Origin: Phreatobacter sp.
GTDB lineage: Bacteria > Pseudomonadota > Alphaproteobacteria > Rhizobiales > Phreatobacteraceae
Reading direction: 5' to 3'
Length of the DNA: 64,000 nucleotides
NCBI RefSeq assembly: GCF_016793595.1
Contig: NZ_JAEULY010000002.1
Location: forward strand, 186,001-250,000
Shown here: positions 1 through 8,861 of the stretch, piece by piece
Layout of the letters: each line of letters starts with the position of its first letter
Position numbering within the stretch: the stretch's first letter is position 1
Notes under the pieces: generated by a model
Told to the model about the DNA's origin: nothing
Seen by the model: only the letters and a program-made list of their open reading frames with translations
The model's database searches: none
Position numbers and translations under genes: made by a program

Positions 1-295
1 CCGGGCCAGGTCCACCCCAATAACGCCGGCGACCCCAGCCACCACCGCCGCCCCAGCCGCGACGGAAACCACCGCCCCTGAAGCCGCGGCCACCACCGCG
101 AAAACCACCGCCGCGGCCGCCGCGACGCTGCATTTCAACGGGCTGGCCGCCGAGCGCAGCCCGGACGCCGGCAAGGTCGCTGGCGGGATCGCCGCTTCCT
201 GCGGCGACAGGCGCCGCGCTTGCGGCAGAAACGCCCAACACCGACGTCGCAACGACGCCGCCGACGAGAGCCAGAAGCAAGGATCTTCGATCCAT
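1..295 (-). CDS. Glycine-rich exported protein, C-terminus beyond window (partial)
   Basis: The reading frame opens with ATG at 295 on the minus strand, behind an AAGGAG ribosome site, and runs open to the window edge, so only about 98 residues are seen. The protein starts MDRRSLLLALVGG, a hydrophobic signal-like segment after an Arg-Arg pair (possibly Tat), followed by an Ala/Gly stretch, the motif VEMQRRGG and then Gly/Arg/Trp-rich repeats. It is a paralogue of the gene at 1778-2296, which has the same start, the same VEMQRRGG motif and the same tail. No enzymatic domain is visible. A cell-envelope or surface role is only a guess from the signal peptide and composition. Confidence 0.75.
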   Translation of the reverse strand, partial: MDRRSLLLALVGGVVATSVLGVSAASAAPVAAGSGDPASDLAGVRAALGGQPVEMQRRGGRGGGFRGGGRGFRGGGFRRGWGGGGGWGRRRYWGGPGP

Positions 296-388
296 GGTCA
301 CATCTCCTTCGAAACGAGATGCCGCCACCCGCAGTCAGACTAGCATATCCGCGGCGATATCCATGGAAAAACATCAGCAAGCTGAAAG

Positions 389-420
389 GGTTCCGCCTTG
401 CGATGCAGCAACGCGGAACC
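389..420 (-). terminator. Hairpin downstream of the TRAP binding-protein gene
   Basis: An 8-bp perfect inverted repeat, GGTTCCGC and GCGGAACC, has a 16-nt loop and lies 18 bp past the stop of the gene at 439-1560. On the minus strand it is followed by CCTTTC rather than a clean T-run, so termination is likely but not certain. Confidence 0.45.
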
Positions 421-438
421 GCTTTGTTCAGCGCCGGT

Positions 439-1560
439 TCAGCGGGACTGGACCTGCGACGAGGTGAAGGCGTCGTAGGGCAGTTCGGCGACCCGGAACC
501 AGATCTGCTCCTTACGCCAGTAGGGCAGCCAGGAATCGTAGAACTTCTTGAAGTTCGCATTGCTGGCGGCGAGCTCGCCGTAGAGCGCCATGGCCTCCTT
601 GAAGGCGGCCTGCATCACGTCCTGCGGGAAAGCGCGCAGCTCCGCGCCGGCCGCGACCAGCCGGAACAGCGCATCCGGGTTGGAATGGTCGTATTTGGCG
701 ACGGAGTGGGACAGGGCCTCGGCGCAGGCCGCCTCGACGATGGCGCGATAGTGGGCCGGCAGGCCGTTCCACTTGTCCAGGTTCACGAAGAAGGAGACGT
801 TGGCGCAGCCTTCCCAGAAGCCGGGATAGTAGTAGTATTTGGCGACCTTCTGGAAGCCGAGCTTCTCGTCGTCCGCCGGACCGGAGAACTCCGCCGCGTC
901 GATGGTGCCGCGCTCCAGCGAGGGGTAGATGTCGCCGCCAGCGATCTGCTGCGGCACGACGCCGAGCCGGGCGAGGATGGTGCCGCCGAGGCCGGCGATG
1001 CGGAACTTCAGGCCCTTCAGGTCATTGACCGACTTGATCTCCTTGCGGAACCAGCCGCCCATCTGCGCGCCGGTATTGCCGGAGGGGATGGCATGGACGT
1101 TGTGGCCCTTCATGAATTCGGCGATCAGTTCGCGGCCGCCGCCGTGATAGAGCCAGGCATTGGTCTGGCGCGTGTTGAGGCCGAAGGGCAGCGAGGTGTC
1201 GAAGGCGAAGGCCGGGTCCTTGCCGATATAGAAGCTCGACAGGGAGTGGGAGCATTCCACCGTGCCGCTCTGGACGGCGTCGAGCGCCTGCAGCGCGGGG
1301 ACGATCTCGCCGGCCGCGAAGGGCTGGATCTGGAACTGGCCGTCGGTCGCCTCGGACACGCGCCTGGCGACCTGGGTGGACAGGCCGAACAGCGTATCGA
1401 GGCTTTTCGGATAGCTGGAGGTCAGGCGCCACGTGATCTTCGGGTTGGCCTGCGCGATGGCGGGGGTCGCGACCGCTGCGGCGGCCGCGCCGGCAATGCC
1501 GGCTGTGCCGACGAAGGCGCGGCGGTCGAGCGGCCTGCGGGTGGAAGTGTCTTGCGACAT
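439..1560 (-). CDS. TRAP transporter substrate-binding protein (DctP/TakP type)
   Basis: This is the periplasmic solute receptor of a tripartite ATP-independent transporter. It delivers an organic acid to a DctQM permease. The 373-residue protein starts at ATG 1560 behind GAGAGGAC. It carries an RR-containing Tat/Sec signal (RRAFVGTAGIAGAAAAA) with cleavage expected after AIAQA. The mature part has DctP features: the early segment ITWRLTSSYPKSLD, the central FRIAGLGGTILARLG and the AEFSGPADDEKLGF stretch. These resemble the mannitol/chloroaromatic/2-oxo-acid subgroup (FcbT1/TakP). No permease gene adjoins it. The only permeases in the window are at 30226-32820 and belong to the same broad subgroup. 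The substrate is unknown. Confidence 0.9.
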   Translation of the reverse strand: MSQDTSTRRPLDRRAFVGTAGIAGAAAAAVATPAIAQANPKITWRLTSSYPKSLDTLFGLSTQVARRVSEATDGQFQIQPFAAGEIVPALQALDAVQSGTVECSHSLSSFYIGKDPAFAFDTSLPFGLNTRQTNAWLYHGGGRELIAEFMKGHNVHAIPSGNTGAQMGGWFRKEIKSVNDLKGLKFRIAGLGGTILARLGVVPQQIAGGDIYPSLERGTIDAAEFSGPADDEKLGFQKVAKYYYYPGFWEGCANVSFFVNLDKWNGLPAHYRAIVEAACAEALSHSVAKYDHSNPDALFRLVAAGAELRAFPQDVMQAAFKEAMALYGELAASNANFKKFYDSWLPYWRKEQIWFRVAELPYDAFTSSQVQSR

Positions 1561-1710
1561 GGCGTGTCCTCTCAGAGCATTCTCAGCCGGTCGGGAAGGG
1601 GACCCTCCCGGCGGGCGCGGACCATATCGCGGCGGAGACCGGTCTGCTCTGCGTCTGGTTCCGGTCTGCCTTCTGCCGTTGTGATCCCCGGCCCATGAAA
1701 AGCTCGGCGA

Positions 1711-1735
1711 AAAGCCCGGCTGCGAAGCCGGGTTT
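1711..1735 (-). terminator. Rho-independent terminator
   Basis: Stem AAGCCCGGCT / AGCCGGGTTT with a GCGA loop. Read on the minus strand it ends in GCTTTT. It lies about 40 bp past the stop of the gene at 1778-2296 and separates it from the TRAP binding-protein gene. Confidence 0.65.
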
Positions 1736-1777
1736 CGTCCGCCAGGGATAGCTTCGCCCCTTAGAAGAACTCGTCCC

Positions 1778-2296
1778 TCAGAAGAACGGGAAGGGGAAAG
1801 GCACGAAGGGCACGGCCGGAACATAGGGGCGGCGCCAGACGCGGTAGCCCCACCGGTCTATCCAGCAGCGGCGATAGGGATAGCCGTAGCCATAGCCGTA
1901 TCCGTAGAACGGCCCGCCGTAGAAGCCGCCGCCATAATAGGGACCGCCATAATAAGGACCGCCATAGCCGCGCCAGCGCGGGCCACGGTAACCGCCGCGC
2001 CATGCGCCCCGATGACCGCCGGAAAAGCCGCCGCCGGCGCGCCATGCGCCCCGATAACCGCCGGCAAAGCCGCCGCCGGGTCTGAAATTGCCGCCACCAC
2101 GGAAGCCGCCTCCGCCGCCCCGGAAGCCGCCGCCCCGGCGCTGCATCTCGACGGGATCGCCCGTGCCGAGGGCGGAGCGCACGCCGCCAAGCGTCGCGGG
2201 AGCATTCCCCGCCGGGCCTGCGGCAGCGGTGCGGTCGGCGACGGCGGAAGCGGCGAGGCCCCCCGCGACGATGGCGAAGAATGACCTGCGGTCCAT
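1778..2296 (-). CDS. Glycine/tyrosine-rich exported protein
   Basis: The 172-residue protein starts at ATG 2296 (MDRRSFFAIVAGG, ribosome site GGGAG). The start matches the paralogue at 1-295. The N-terminus has an RRSFF twin-arginine-like motif and a hydrophobic stretch. After VEMQRRGG the chain is low-complexity: GGGF/GGYR repeats, two 14-residue copies of GGGFxGGxRGAWR, then many GGPYYGG and YGYGYG units and a basic, aromatic end with VWRRPYVPAVPFVPFPF. No known enzyme domain is present. Similar Gly-rich exported proteins are common in Hyphomicrobiales but their function is unknown to me. Confidence is high that it is a gene and low for any role. Confidence 0.8.
   Translation of the reverse strand: MDRRSFFAIVAGGLAASAVADRTAAAGPAGNAPATLGGVRSALGTGDPVEMQRRGGGFRGGGGGFRGGGNFRPGGGFAGGYRGAWRAGGGFSGGHRGAWRGGYRGPRWRGYGGPYYGGPYYGGGFYGGPFYGYGYGYGYPYRRCWIDRWGYRVWRRPYVPAVPFVPFPFPFF
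1997..2080. repeat. 42-bp tandem duplication inside the Gly-rich gene
   Basis: Two copies of a 42-bp unit starting at GCGCCATGCGCC (1997 and 2039) differ at only a few positions. They encode the 14-residue repeat GGGFxGGxRGAWR. The phase is a multiple of three, so the frame is kept. This looks like a recent slippage or unequal-crossover duplication. Confidence 0.75.
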
Positions 2297-2450
2297 GCTC
2301 GTTCTCCCTGGAACGAAAGACGCCCTGCGCGACAACGCCGGCGAGCCGGCTTCGGTTCCCTGGGACTGGCGCGGCACGTCGTCCCGCACGCCCAGTTGGC
2401 GTTTTCGCTGCCCGGCGTTATCAGGGCGCCAACCATTCCGAGGCACGATC

Positions 2451-2708
2451 ATGACCGACACCCCCGCAAACCCGTCCGACATCCCGCCGGATCGGCTCTC
2501 GACCAATCCCGACAGCCCCTATTACGACGAGGCCGTGCTGGCCCGCGATGTCGGCGTCCGCTTCAAGGGCGTCGAGAAGAACAATGTCGACGAATATTGC
2601 GTCTCGGAAGGCTGGGTGCGGGTGACCGCCGGCACCTCCAAGGATCGCCACGGCAATCTGCTGACGATCAAGCTGACCGGCAAGGTCGAGCCCTATTTCC
2701 GCACCTGA
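2451..2708 (+). CDS. DUF3297 family protein
   Basis: Small 85-residue cytosolic protein starting at ATG 2451. The family signature is visible through most of its length: DIPPDRLSTNPDSPYYDE, then FKGVEKNNVDEYCVSEGWVRV, then a lysine/threonine-rich stretch LTIKLTGKVEPYF at the C-terminus. It has the size expected for DUF3297, which as far as I know has no assigned function. It stands alone, divergent from the Gly-rich gene and convergent with the VOC gene. Its start lies 155 bp from the divergent start, so the shared upstream region should hold both promoters; I saw no clear one. Confidence 0.85.
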   Translation: MTDTPANPSDIPPDRLSTNPDSPYYDEAVLARDVGVRFKGVEKNNVDEYCVSEGWVRVTAGTSKDRHGNLLTIKLTGKVEPYFRT

Positions 2709-2761
2709 GCGGCGGTGACGCTTTCGACCGGGCCGCGACGGCCGCGCCCGGTCGTGGCGGT

Positions 2762-3205
2762 TCACGCCGCCGCGTCCGGCCCGATCATGTAGCGATCCCA
2801 GAAACCGTCAGCCGGCTCGCACTGCTCGACCACGTCCACCCACAGGCCCGACGGGTCGAGGAAGCCGAAGCGGATCTGGCCGAAGGGCTCGCGCGTCAGC
2901 GGCAGCGTGACCGGCAATCCCCGCGCCGTGGCTTCGGCATGGGCGGCGGCTGCATCCTCAACCTGAAGCTCGAAACACATGCCCTTGCCGGAGAAGGGTT
3001 CCGGCCCGGGAGGCGCGGAAGGGTGGTCCGGGGTCATGAAGGCCAGCGTGGTGCTGCTGTCCTCGGCCATGACCAGCGTGAACCATGTGCTGTCGAAGGC
3101 GACGGTGAAGCCGAGATGCGACACCCAGAAGTCCCGGCAGGCATTCTTGTTCGGCGTGACGATGATCGGATAGCGGTCGGCGAAGCGCATGACCTGGATC
3201 CTCAT
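2762..3205 (-). CDS. VOC (glyoxalase/bleomycin resistance) family protein
   Basis: The 147-residue protein starts at ATG 3205 and has a single vicinal-oxygen-chelate fold: two beta-alpha-beta-beta-beta modules, with NKNACRDFWVSHLGFTV in the first and FGQIRFGFLDPSGLWVDVVEQ in the second. Members are metal-dependent lyases, dioxygenases or binding proteins; this sequence does not decide which. It is transcribed divergently from a TetR-type regulator, and the 85 bp between the starts contains a palindromic operator. The pair therefore looks like a small inducible detoxification or resistance unit in which the regulator controls both genes. This is inferred from the arrangement. Confidence 0.85.
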   Translation of the reverse strand: MRIQVMRFADRYPIIVTPNKNACRDFWVSHLGFTVAFDSTWFTLVMAEDSSTTLAFMTPDHPSAPPGPEPFSGKGMCFELQVEDAAAAHAEATARGLPVTLPLTREPFGQIRFGFLDPSGLWVDVVEQCEPADGFWDRYMIGPDAAA

Positions 3206-3209
3206 GTTT

Positions 3210-3228
3210 GACCGGCGCGTTGCCGGTC
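3210..3228. promoter_or_regulatory. Hairpin in the 5' region of the VOC gene
   Basis: GACCGGC and GCCGGTC form a perfect 7-bp stem with a 5-nt loop. It starts five bases upstream of the VOC start codon, so it occupies the ribosome-binding zone of that mRNA. Role unproven. Confidence 0.4.
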
Positions 3229-3260
3229 GATAAAAAGAAACAGACTGTCGGTTTCTATAA

Positions 3261-3277
3261 ACAGACAGATTGTCTGT
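3261..3277. promoter_or_regulatory. Palindromic operator between VOC and TetR genes
   Basis: ACAGACA-GAT-TGTCTGT is a perfect 7-bp dyad with a 3-bp centre. A related half-site (ACAGACTGTCGGT) lies about 20 bp upstream. It sits 14 bp before the TetR ATG and in the shared divergent promoter region, the usual place for a TetR autorepressor site. Confidence 0.65.
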
Positions 3278-3290
3278 CAATGGATGGGCC

Positions 3291-3881
3291 ATGGCGAAGA
3301 ACGTCGACCGAGCGGCCGCGACACGCGGCAGGCTGCTGTCAGTCGCGCGCGCGCTGTTCGCGGCGGACGGCTATGCGGCCACGGGGACCGAGGCGATCCT
3401 TGATGGCGCAGGGGTGAAGCGCGGCGCGCTCTATCACCACTTCCGCGACAAGGCCGAGCTGTTCGAGGCGGTGTGCCGCGAACTGACCGAGGAAGCGTCC
3501 GCCGCCATCGTCGCGGCGGCCGGGCGCGAGACGCGGGCCTATGACGCGCTGGTCGCCGGGTCGCTGGCCTGGTTCGACGCCATGCTGCGGCCGGACGTGC
3601 GCCGGATTCTTGTCATCGAGGCGCCCGGGGTGCTCGGCTGGGAGCGCTGGAACGCGCTCGACGCGCAGCATGGCTTCGGCCTGCTCCGGCAGGGCGTGGC
3701 GGCGGCCCTCGACGAGGGCTCGCTGATCTTCGATGGCGATGCGGGCACGCTGGCGCGCCTGCTCAACGGCGCGATGAACGGCGCGGTCGTCCATGCCGGC
3801 GCGGCGGGCGCCGGCGATGTCCGCGCGATCCGGCAGGGTATCGCCGCGCTGATCGCCGCATTCAGGCCGGCGCGGGACTGA
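3291..3881 (+). CDS. TetR/AcrR family transcriptional regulator
   Basis: The 196-residue protein starts at ATG 3291 ([13 protein letters not shown]). An upstream in-frame TTG at 3270 lies inside the operator and is less likely. Residues about 10-55 form the TetR helix-turn-helix, with [33 protein letters not shown] matching the family layout; the rest is an alpha-helical ligand domain without recognisable specificity. It is divergent from the VOC gene and has the ACAGACA dyad directly upstream, which suggests self-repression and control of the VOC gene by an unknown effector. Confidence 0.9.
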   Translation: MAKNVDRAAATRGRLLSVARALFAADGYAATGTEAILDGAGVKRGALYHHFRDKAELFEAVCRELTEEASAAIVAAAGRETRAYDALVAGSLAWFDAMLRPDVRRILVIEAPGVLGWERWNALDAQHGFGLLRQGVAAALDEGSLIFDGDAGTLARLLNGAMNGAVVHAGAAGAGDVRAIRQGIAALIAAFRPARD

Positions 3882-4033
3882 ATGCCCGACTGTCACAGAA
3901 GCACATCGATCGTGAACCCGGTTCCGCGACATTTGCCCGCCCGACGCCTATAAGACGCGCCAGAGGCGAAAGCCTTGCGAATCACGACGCCCACCACGGC
4001 GCTTTCAAAATCCACCGCAGCGAGACCACCTCC

Positions 4034-5380
4034 ATGGCCCGCAAATATTTCGGCACCGACGGCATTCGCGGCCGCGCCAATGCCTTTCCGGTCACGCCCG
4101 AATTCGCGATGAAGGTCGGCCAGGCCGCAGGCCTCGTCTTCCAGCGCGGCGACCACCGCCATCGCGTCATGATCGGCAAGGACACGCGCCTGTCCGGCTA
4201 CATGATCGAGAACGCGCTCGTCGCCGGCTTCACCTCCGTCGGCATGGACGTGCTGCTCGTCGGGCCGATGCCGACGCCGGCGGTGGCGATGCTGACGCGC
4301 TCCATGCGCGCCGATCTCGGCGTGATGATCTCGGCGTCCCACAATCCGTTCGACGACAACGGCATCAAGCTGTTCGCCCCTGACGGCTACAAGCTCAGCG
4401 ACGACGTCGAAAAGGAGATCGAGCGGCTGCTCGATCAGGATCTGTCGAAGAAGCTCGCGGCCTCGCGCGCGCTCGGGCGCGCGAAGCGCATCGACGACGC
4501 CCAGGCCCGCTATATCGAATTCGCCAAGCGAACCCTGCCGCGCAATCTCGACCTCTCCGGTCTGCGCATCGTCATCGATTGCGCCAATGGCGCGGGCTAC
4601 AAGGTGTCGCCAGCGGCGCTGTGGGAGCTCGGCGCAGAGGTCTTCACGATCGGCGACAAGCCGGACGGCTTCAACATCAACGACGAGTGCGGCTCGACCC
4701 ATCCCTTCGCGCTGGTCGAGAAGGTGCGGGAAGTGCGCGCCGATATCGGCATCGCTCTCGACGGCGACGCGGACCGCGTGCTGATCGTCGACGAGAAGGG
4801 CCAGATCGTCGACGGCGACCAGTTGATGGCGGTCGTCGCCCAGTCCTGGCTCGAGGACGGACGGCTCGCCCAACCGGGCATCGTCGCGACCGTCATGTCC
4901 AACCTTGGCCTCGAGCGCTTCCTGTCGGGGCTCGGCCTCCAGCTCGCGCGCACGCCGGTCGGCGACCGCTATGTGCTGGAGCACATGCGCGAGCACGGCT
5001 ACAATGTCGGCGGCGAGCAGTCCGGCCACATCATCCTCTCCGACTATTCGACCACCGGCGACGGCCTCGTGGCTGCGCTGCAGGTGCTGGCCGTTGTGAT
5101 CAAGATGGGCAAGCCGGTCTCGGAGGTCTGCCACCGCTTCGAGCCGCTGCCGCAAATCCTCAAGAACGTGCGGTTCAAGGGCGGCAAGCCGCTGGAGGCT
5201 TCCTCGGTGGTCACCGCCATCGACGACGCCAAGGCCAAGCTCGGCAGCAGCGGCCGCCTCGTGATCCGCCCCTCGGGAACCGAGCCGGTGATCCGCGTCA
5301 TGGCGGAAGGCGACGACCGCGACCTCGTCGAGACAGTCGTCGACCAGATCGTCGACGCGGTGACGAAGGCAGCGGCGTAG
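4034..5380 (+). CDS. glmM: Phosphoglucosamine mutase GlmM
   Basis: Converts glucosamine-6-phosphate to glucosamine-1-phosphate for UDP-GlcNAc, and so for peptidoglycan and LPS. The 448 residues match the usual length. The catalytic phosphoserine is S102 in [12 protein letters not shown], the Mg-binding loop is DGDADR (D243, D245, D247) and the phosphate-binding loop is RPSGTEP near the C-terminus. The start [14 protein letters not shown] is the conserved N-terminus, although no strong ribosome site precedes it. In many relatives ftsH lies upstream; here the neighbour is the TetR gene and glmM appears to be transcribed alone. Confidence 0.97.
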   Translation: MARKYFGTDGIRGRANAFPVTPEFAMKVGQAAGLVFQRGDHRHRVMIGKDTRLSGYMIENALVAGFTSVGMDVLLVGPMPTPAVAMLTRSMRADLGVMISASHNPFDDNGIKLFAPDGYKLSDDVEKEIERLLDQDLSKKLAASRALGRAKRIDDAQARYIEFAKRTLPRNLDLSGLRIVIDCANGAGYKVSPAALWELGAEVFTIGDKPDGFNINDECGSTHPFALVEKVREVRADIGIALDGDADRVLIVDEKGQIVDGDQLMAVVAQSWLEDGRLAQPGIVATVMSNLGLERFLSGLGLQLARTPVGDRYVLEHMREHGYNVGGEQSGHIILSDYSTTGDGLVAALQVLAVVIKMGKPVSEVCHRFEPLPQILKNVRFKGGKPLEASSVVTAIDDAKAKLGSSGRLVIRPSGTEPVIRVMAEGDDRDLVETVVDQIVDAVTKAAA

Positions 5381-5400
5381 GCGCCTTTTTCACCGGCTGC

Positions 5401-5421
5401 TAACCCTGTTCGTTAGGGTTA
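5401..5421 (+). terminator. Hairpin after glmM
   Basis: TAACCCT and AGGGTTA form a 7-bp stem with a 7-nt loop, starting 20 bp after the glmM stop. The downstream arm overlaps a CtrA-type box, so this may serve regulation of the next gene rather than, or as well as, termination. Confidence 0.4.
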
Positions 5422-5433
5422 AGCGGCTTTTAA
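5419..5433 (+). promoter_or_regulatory. CtrA-type box upstream of the first outer-membrane protein
   Basis: TTAA-GCGGCTT-TTAA matches the CtrA consensus TTAA-N7-TTAA exactly. It lies 82 bp before the start at 5515, a usual promoter distance. CtrA is the cell-cycle response regulator of alphaproteobacteria. Binding is inferred from the motif. Confidence 0.65.
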
Positions 5434-5514
5434 GCAATTGCTGCGACTTTTCCGGGTGTTGAACCTCGGGCGCGCCTTTGGACAGGGGCGAGGCCCTGAC
5501 GCCAGGACCCAGCA

Positions 5515-6405
5515 ATGCGCCGCCATCCGATCTACGCCTTTGCCGCCGCGGCGGCGCTCTTCTCCACCGCATCCCTCGCCGCCGATTTCCCGCCGCCGGT
5601 CCTGCGCGCCTCGGCGCCCACGGTCGAACCGGTGGCGTCGGGCGGCTGGTATCTGCGCGGCGACATCGGCGTCGCCGGCCACAGCCTCGGCAATGTCGGC
5701 GTACTGCAAAACGGCTCGCAGGTGCGCGCCGGCGTCGGCGGCGTCAACGAATACGTTCTGCGGATGAAGTCGCAGTCCGAAACCGTGTCGGTCGGCCTCG
5801 GCGTCGGCTACCGCTTCAATTCCTGGTTCCGCATGGACCTGACCGGCGAATTCCGCGGTGGCGGGCGCTTCCGGGCGATGGACTATGTCAATTTCAACCA
5901 GAGCGGCGGCACCACCTCGCAGACGAACCTCTACAATGGCGGCTCCCGCTGGATCGTCGGCCTCGCCAATGCCTATGTCGATCTCGGCACGTTCTGCCAG
6001 CTCGGCTGCCTGACGCCCTATCTCGGCGCCGGCGTCGGCGTCGCCTATTCGACGCTCAGCAACTTCACCGACACCTCGACCGGCTTCAACACCGTGACGG
6101 GCGCCACCGGCTCGCTCGGCGGCTATGCCACGACCGCCTCGCGCACCAGCTTCGCCTGGGCCCTGATGGCCGGCGTCGGCTATCAGGTGAACGAGCGGCT
6201 CACGCTGGAAGCCGGCTATCGCTACCTCTCGCTCGGCGACATGGCCTCCGTGACCCTGCGCGACCCTGCGACCGGCGCGCCGCGCCCGAGCAACGACACG
6301 GTGCAGGCGCGCAGCGTCACCGCCCACGAGATCAAGGTCGGCATGCGCTGGTCGCTGAACTGCTCCTGCGCGGTGCCCGCAGAGCCGATCGTCGCCCGCT
6401 ACTGA
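5515..6405 (+). CDS. Outer-membrane beta-barrel protein (Omp25/Omp31-like)
   Basis: The 296-residue protein has a signal peptide (MRRHPIYAFAAAAALFSTASLA, cut before ADFPPP) and then a Pro-rich start, GGWYLRGDIGVAGHS, and alternating beta strands such as VGLGVGYRFNSWFRMDL and TPYLGAGVGVAYS typical of small 8-stranded barrels. Two cysteines near CQLGC and a CSC near the end are unusual for a porin-like protein. It is homologous in layout to the next gene (WYx[26 protein letters not shown]). A CtrA-type box precedes it and a strong terminator follows, so it is a single-gene unit. Likely role: surface structure or immunogenic porin-like protein. Confidence 0.88.
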   Translation: MRRHPIYAFAAAAALFSTASLAADFPPPVLRASAPTVEPVASGGWYLRGDIGVAGHSLGNVGVLQNGSQVRAGVGGVNEYVLRMKSQSETVSVGLGVGYRFNSWFRMDLTGEFRGGGRFRAMDYVNFNQSGGTTSQTNLYNGGSRWIVGLANAYVDLGTFCQLGCLTPYLGAGVGVAYSTLSNFTDTSTGFNTVTGATGSLGGYATTASRTSFAWALMAGVGYQVNERLTLEAGYRYLSLGDMASVTLRDPATGAPRPSNDTVQARSVTAHEIKVGMRWSLNCSCAVPAEPIVARY

Positions 6406-6425
6406 TCACGACCTCATTCAGTTCG

Positions 6426-6452
6426 ACGGCGCGGGTTCAAGGCCCGCGCCGT
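6426..6452 (+). terminator. Strong rho-independent terminator
   Basis: Perfect 10-bp stem ACGGCGCGGG / CCCGCGCCGT with a 7-nt loop, followed by TTGCGTTT, 20 bp after the stop of the first outer-membrane protein. Confidence 0.85.
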
Positions 6453-6499
6453 TTGCGTTTCGCAGGTCGGGCGAGGGTGCTGCGGGTTAATTCTTAACC

Positions 6500-6514
6500 T
6501 TAAGCCGACCTTAA
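6500..6514 (+). promoter_or_regulatory. CtrA-type box upstream of the second outer-membrane protein
   Basis: TTAA-GCCGACC-TTAA is an exact TTAA-N7-TTAA site, and two further TTAA elements (6487 and 6494) lie just upstream. It lies 82 bp before the start at 6596, the same distance as the box in front of the paralogous gene. Confidence 0.7.
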
Positions 6515-6595
6515 CCCGCATCGCCGAGACTGAGGCCCATGGACGAATGCGCCCGGGATGCCGGGCGCCGCGTGAAGCGTTGCAGGGATGTGCCG

Positions 6596-7414
6596 ATGAC
6601 CCGCCTGACCATTGTCGCCCTCGCGATAGGCGCATCGGCATTGGCCTCGCTGGCGCAGGCCGCCGATATCAGGCGCGGCGAGGCGCCGCCGCCGCTCGCC
6701 CCGCCGGTCCTCGCGGAAGATTTCTCGTCCGGCTGGTATGTGCGTGGCGACTTCACCGCCAGCGTGATGCGCCGGCCGGCCGCCCGCTATTTCGACATCG
6801 TCAATTTCGCGCCGGGACAGTGGGTGGAGCTGCGCGACACCCGTGGCGGCACGGCCTTCGGCGGCGGCATCGGCGCGGGCTTCAAATATCGCTGGTTCAG
6901 GCTCGATGCGACGCTCGACATCCGGTCGGCCGCGCGCATGTCGGGTTTCGCGCCGCCGCAGGGTGACTGGAACTATGCCGGTCCGCTGCCGGTGCCCTCG
7001 CGCGTCGAGCGATTCGGCGTCAGCGCGCATACGGCGCTGGCCAACGCCTATGTCGATATCGGCTCCTTCGGTGGCTTCACGCCCTATATCGGCGCGGGCC
7101 TCGGCGTCGCGCGTCTTTCTGCGTCCGGCTACACCTCGACGCCGGTTCCGGCGGCCGCCGTGCTCGGGGAACTCGCGACAGCCCCGACGCTGGCGAATTC
7201 CGTGAAATGGACTCTGGCGTGGGCGGCCATGGCTGGCGTCGCCATCGACCTGACGCCGCAGACCAAGATCGACCTCGGCTACCGCTACATGCACATGGGC
7301 GCGCTGCGCTTCGCCGATACGGCCGGCGCCGCCTATCGCACGACGGTCGCGGCGCACGAATTCCGCATCGGCCTGCGCTACATGTTCGGCGACGGATTGC
7401 CGGGCGGGAACTGA
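6596..7414 (+). CDS. Outer-membrane beta-barrel protein (Omp25/Omp31-like)
   Basis: The 272-residue protein starts at ATG 6596 ([22 protein letters not shown], an evident signal peptide) behind CAGGGAT. An upstream in-frame ATG at 6539 would put charged residues before the signal and is unlikely. The mature chain starts [15 protein letters not shown], then SGWYVRGDF, with beta strands [33 protein letters not shown] and a closing FRIGLRYMF that ends in an aromatic residue near the C-terminus. It is a paralogue of 5515-6405 and has its own CtrA-type box. Confidence 0.88.
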   Translation: MTRLTIVALAIGASALASLAQAADIRRGEAPPPLAPPVLAEDFSSGWYVRGDFTASVMRRPAARYFDIVNFAPGQWVELRDTRGGTAFGGGIGAGFKYRWFRLDATLDIRSAARMSGFAPPQGDWNYAGPLPVPSRVERFGVSAHTALANAYVDIGSFGGFTPYIGAGLGVARLSASGYTSTPVPAAAVLGELATAPTLANSVKWTLAWAAMAGVAIDLTPQTKIDLGYRYMHMGALRFADTAGAAYRTTVAAHEFRIGLRYMFGDGLPGGN

Positions 7415-7447
7415 CCGCGCGAACCGTCGGCCATCCTGTTCCTTGAC

Positions 7448-7525
7448 CGCCGCTTCGGCGAAGCGTATCTCCATCCGCGGGACATACCCCCCCAACGGGG
7501 TACGCCCATCTGTAAGGATGGAGAT
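7448..7525 (+). promoter_or_regulatory. Structured serC leader RNA masking the ribosome site
   Basis: The untranslated leader folds into nested stems. ATCTCCATCC (7467-7476) pairs perfectly with GGATGGAGAT (7516-7525), which contains the serC Shine-Dalgarno GGAG. Inside it GGG/CCC and TACCCC (7485-7490)/GGGGTA (7497-7502) continue the stem. A small upstream hairpin CGCCG-CTT-CGGCG lies at 7448-7460. Placement fits the known alphaproteobacterial serC leader class, in which the last stem overlaps the serC ribosome site. The ligand or trigger is not known to me. Confidence 0.75.
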
Positions 7526-7529
7526 CCAA

Positions 7530-8705
<1,176 letters not shown>

Positions 8706-8712
8706 TTTGCGC

Positions 8713-8847
8713 CATGAACCCTCTCCCCTCGCGGGAGAGGGTGGCTGCGGAGCAGCCGGGCGAGGGAGGTTCCCTCACCACGTTCAGCCCATTCCCCTCA
8801 TCCGGCGCCCGACCGCGCCGCCCTCTCCCCACGGGAGAGGGTTCATG
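8713..8847. repeat. 135-bp element with 15-bp terminal inverted repeats
   Basis: CATGAACCCTCTCCC at 8713 is repeated in perfect inversion as GGGAGAGGGTTCATG ending at 8847. The inside contains further GGGAGAGGG and AGCAGCCGGG arms like the palindromic intergenic units seen in rhizobial genomes. It fills nearly the whole serC-serA gap and its right end abuts the serA ribosome site. It has no coding capacity, so it is a miniature or palindromic repeat rather than an insertion sequence. Confidence 0.8.
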
Positions 8848-8861
8848 TGGAGCATCTTCCC

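Noticed and set aside
220..1698. Plus-strand frame of 492 codons opposite the TRAP receptor gene
   Set aside because: Antisense shadow: its composition (Gly, Arg, Asp, Glu, Val) mirrors the codons of the real gene, and it shows no domain.
3270..3290. TTG start for the TetR gene at 3270
   Set aside because: It would lie within the operator and lacks a ribosome site; the ATG at 3291 is preferred.
3893..5155. Minus-strand frame opposite glmM
   Set aside because: Shadow of glmM; no fold motif, no ribosome site.
6539..6595. Upstream ATG for the second outer-membrane gene
   Set aside because: It would place 19 charged residues before the signal peptide; the ATG at 6596 gives a proper signal and has a ribosome site.
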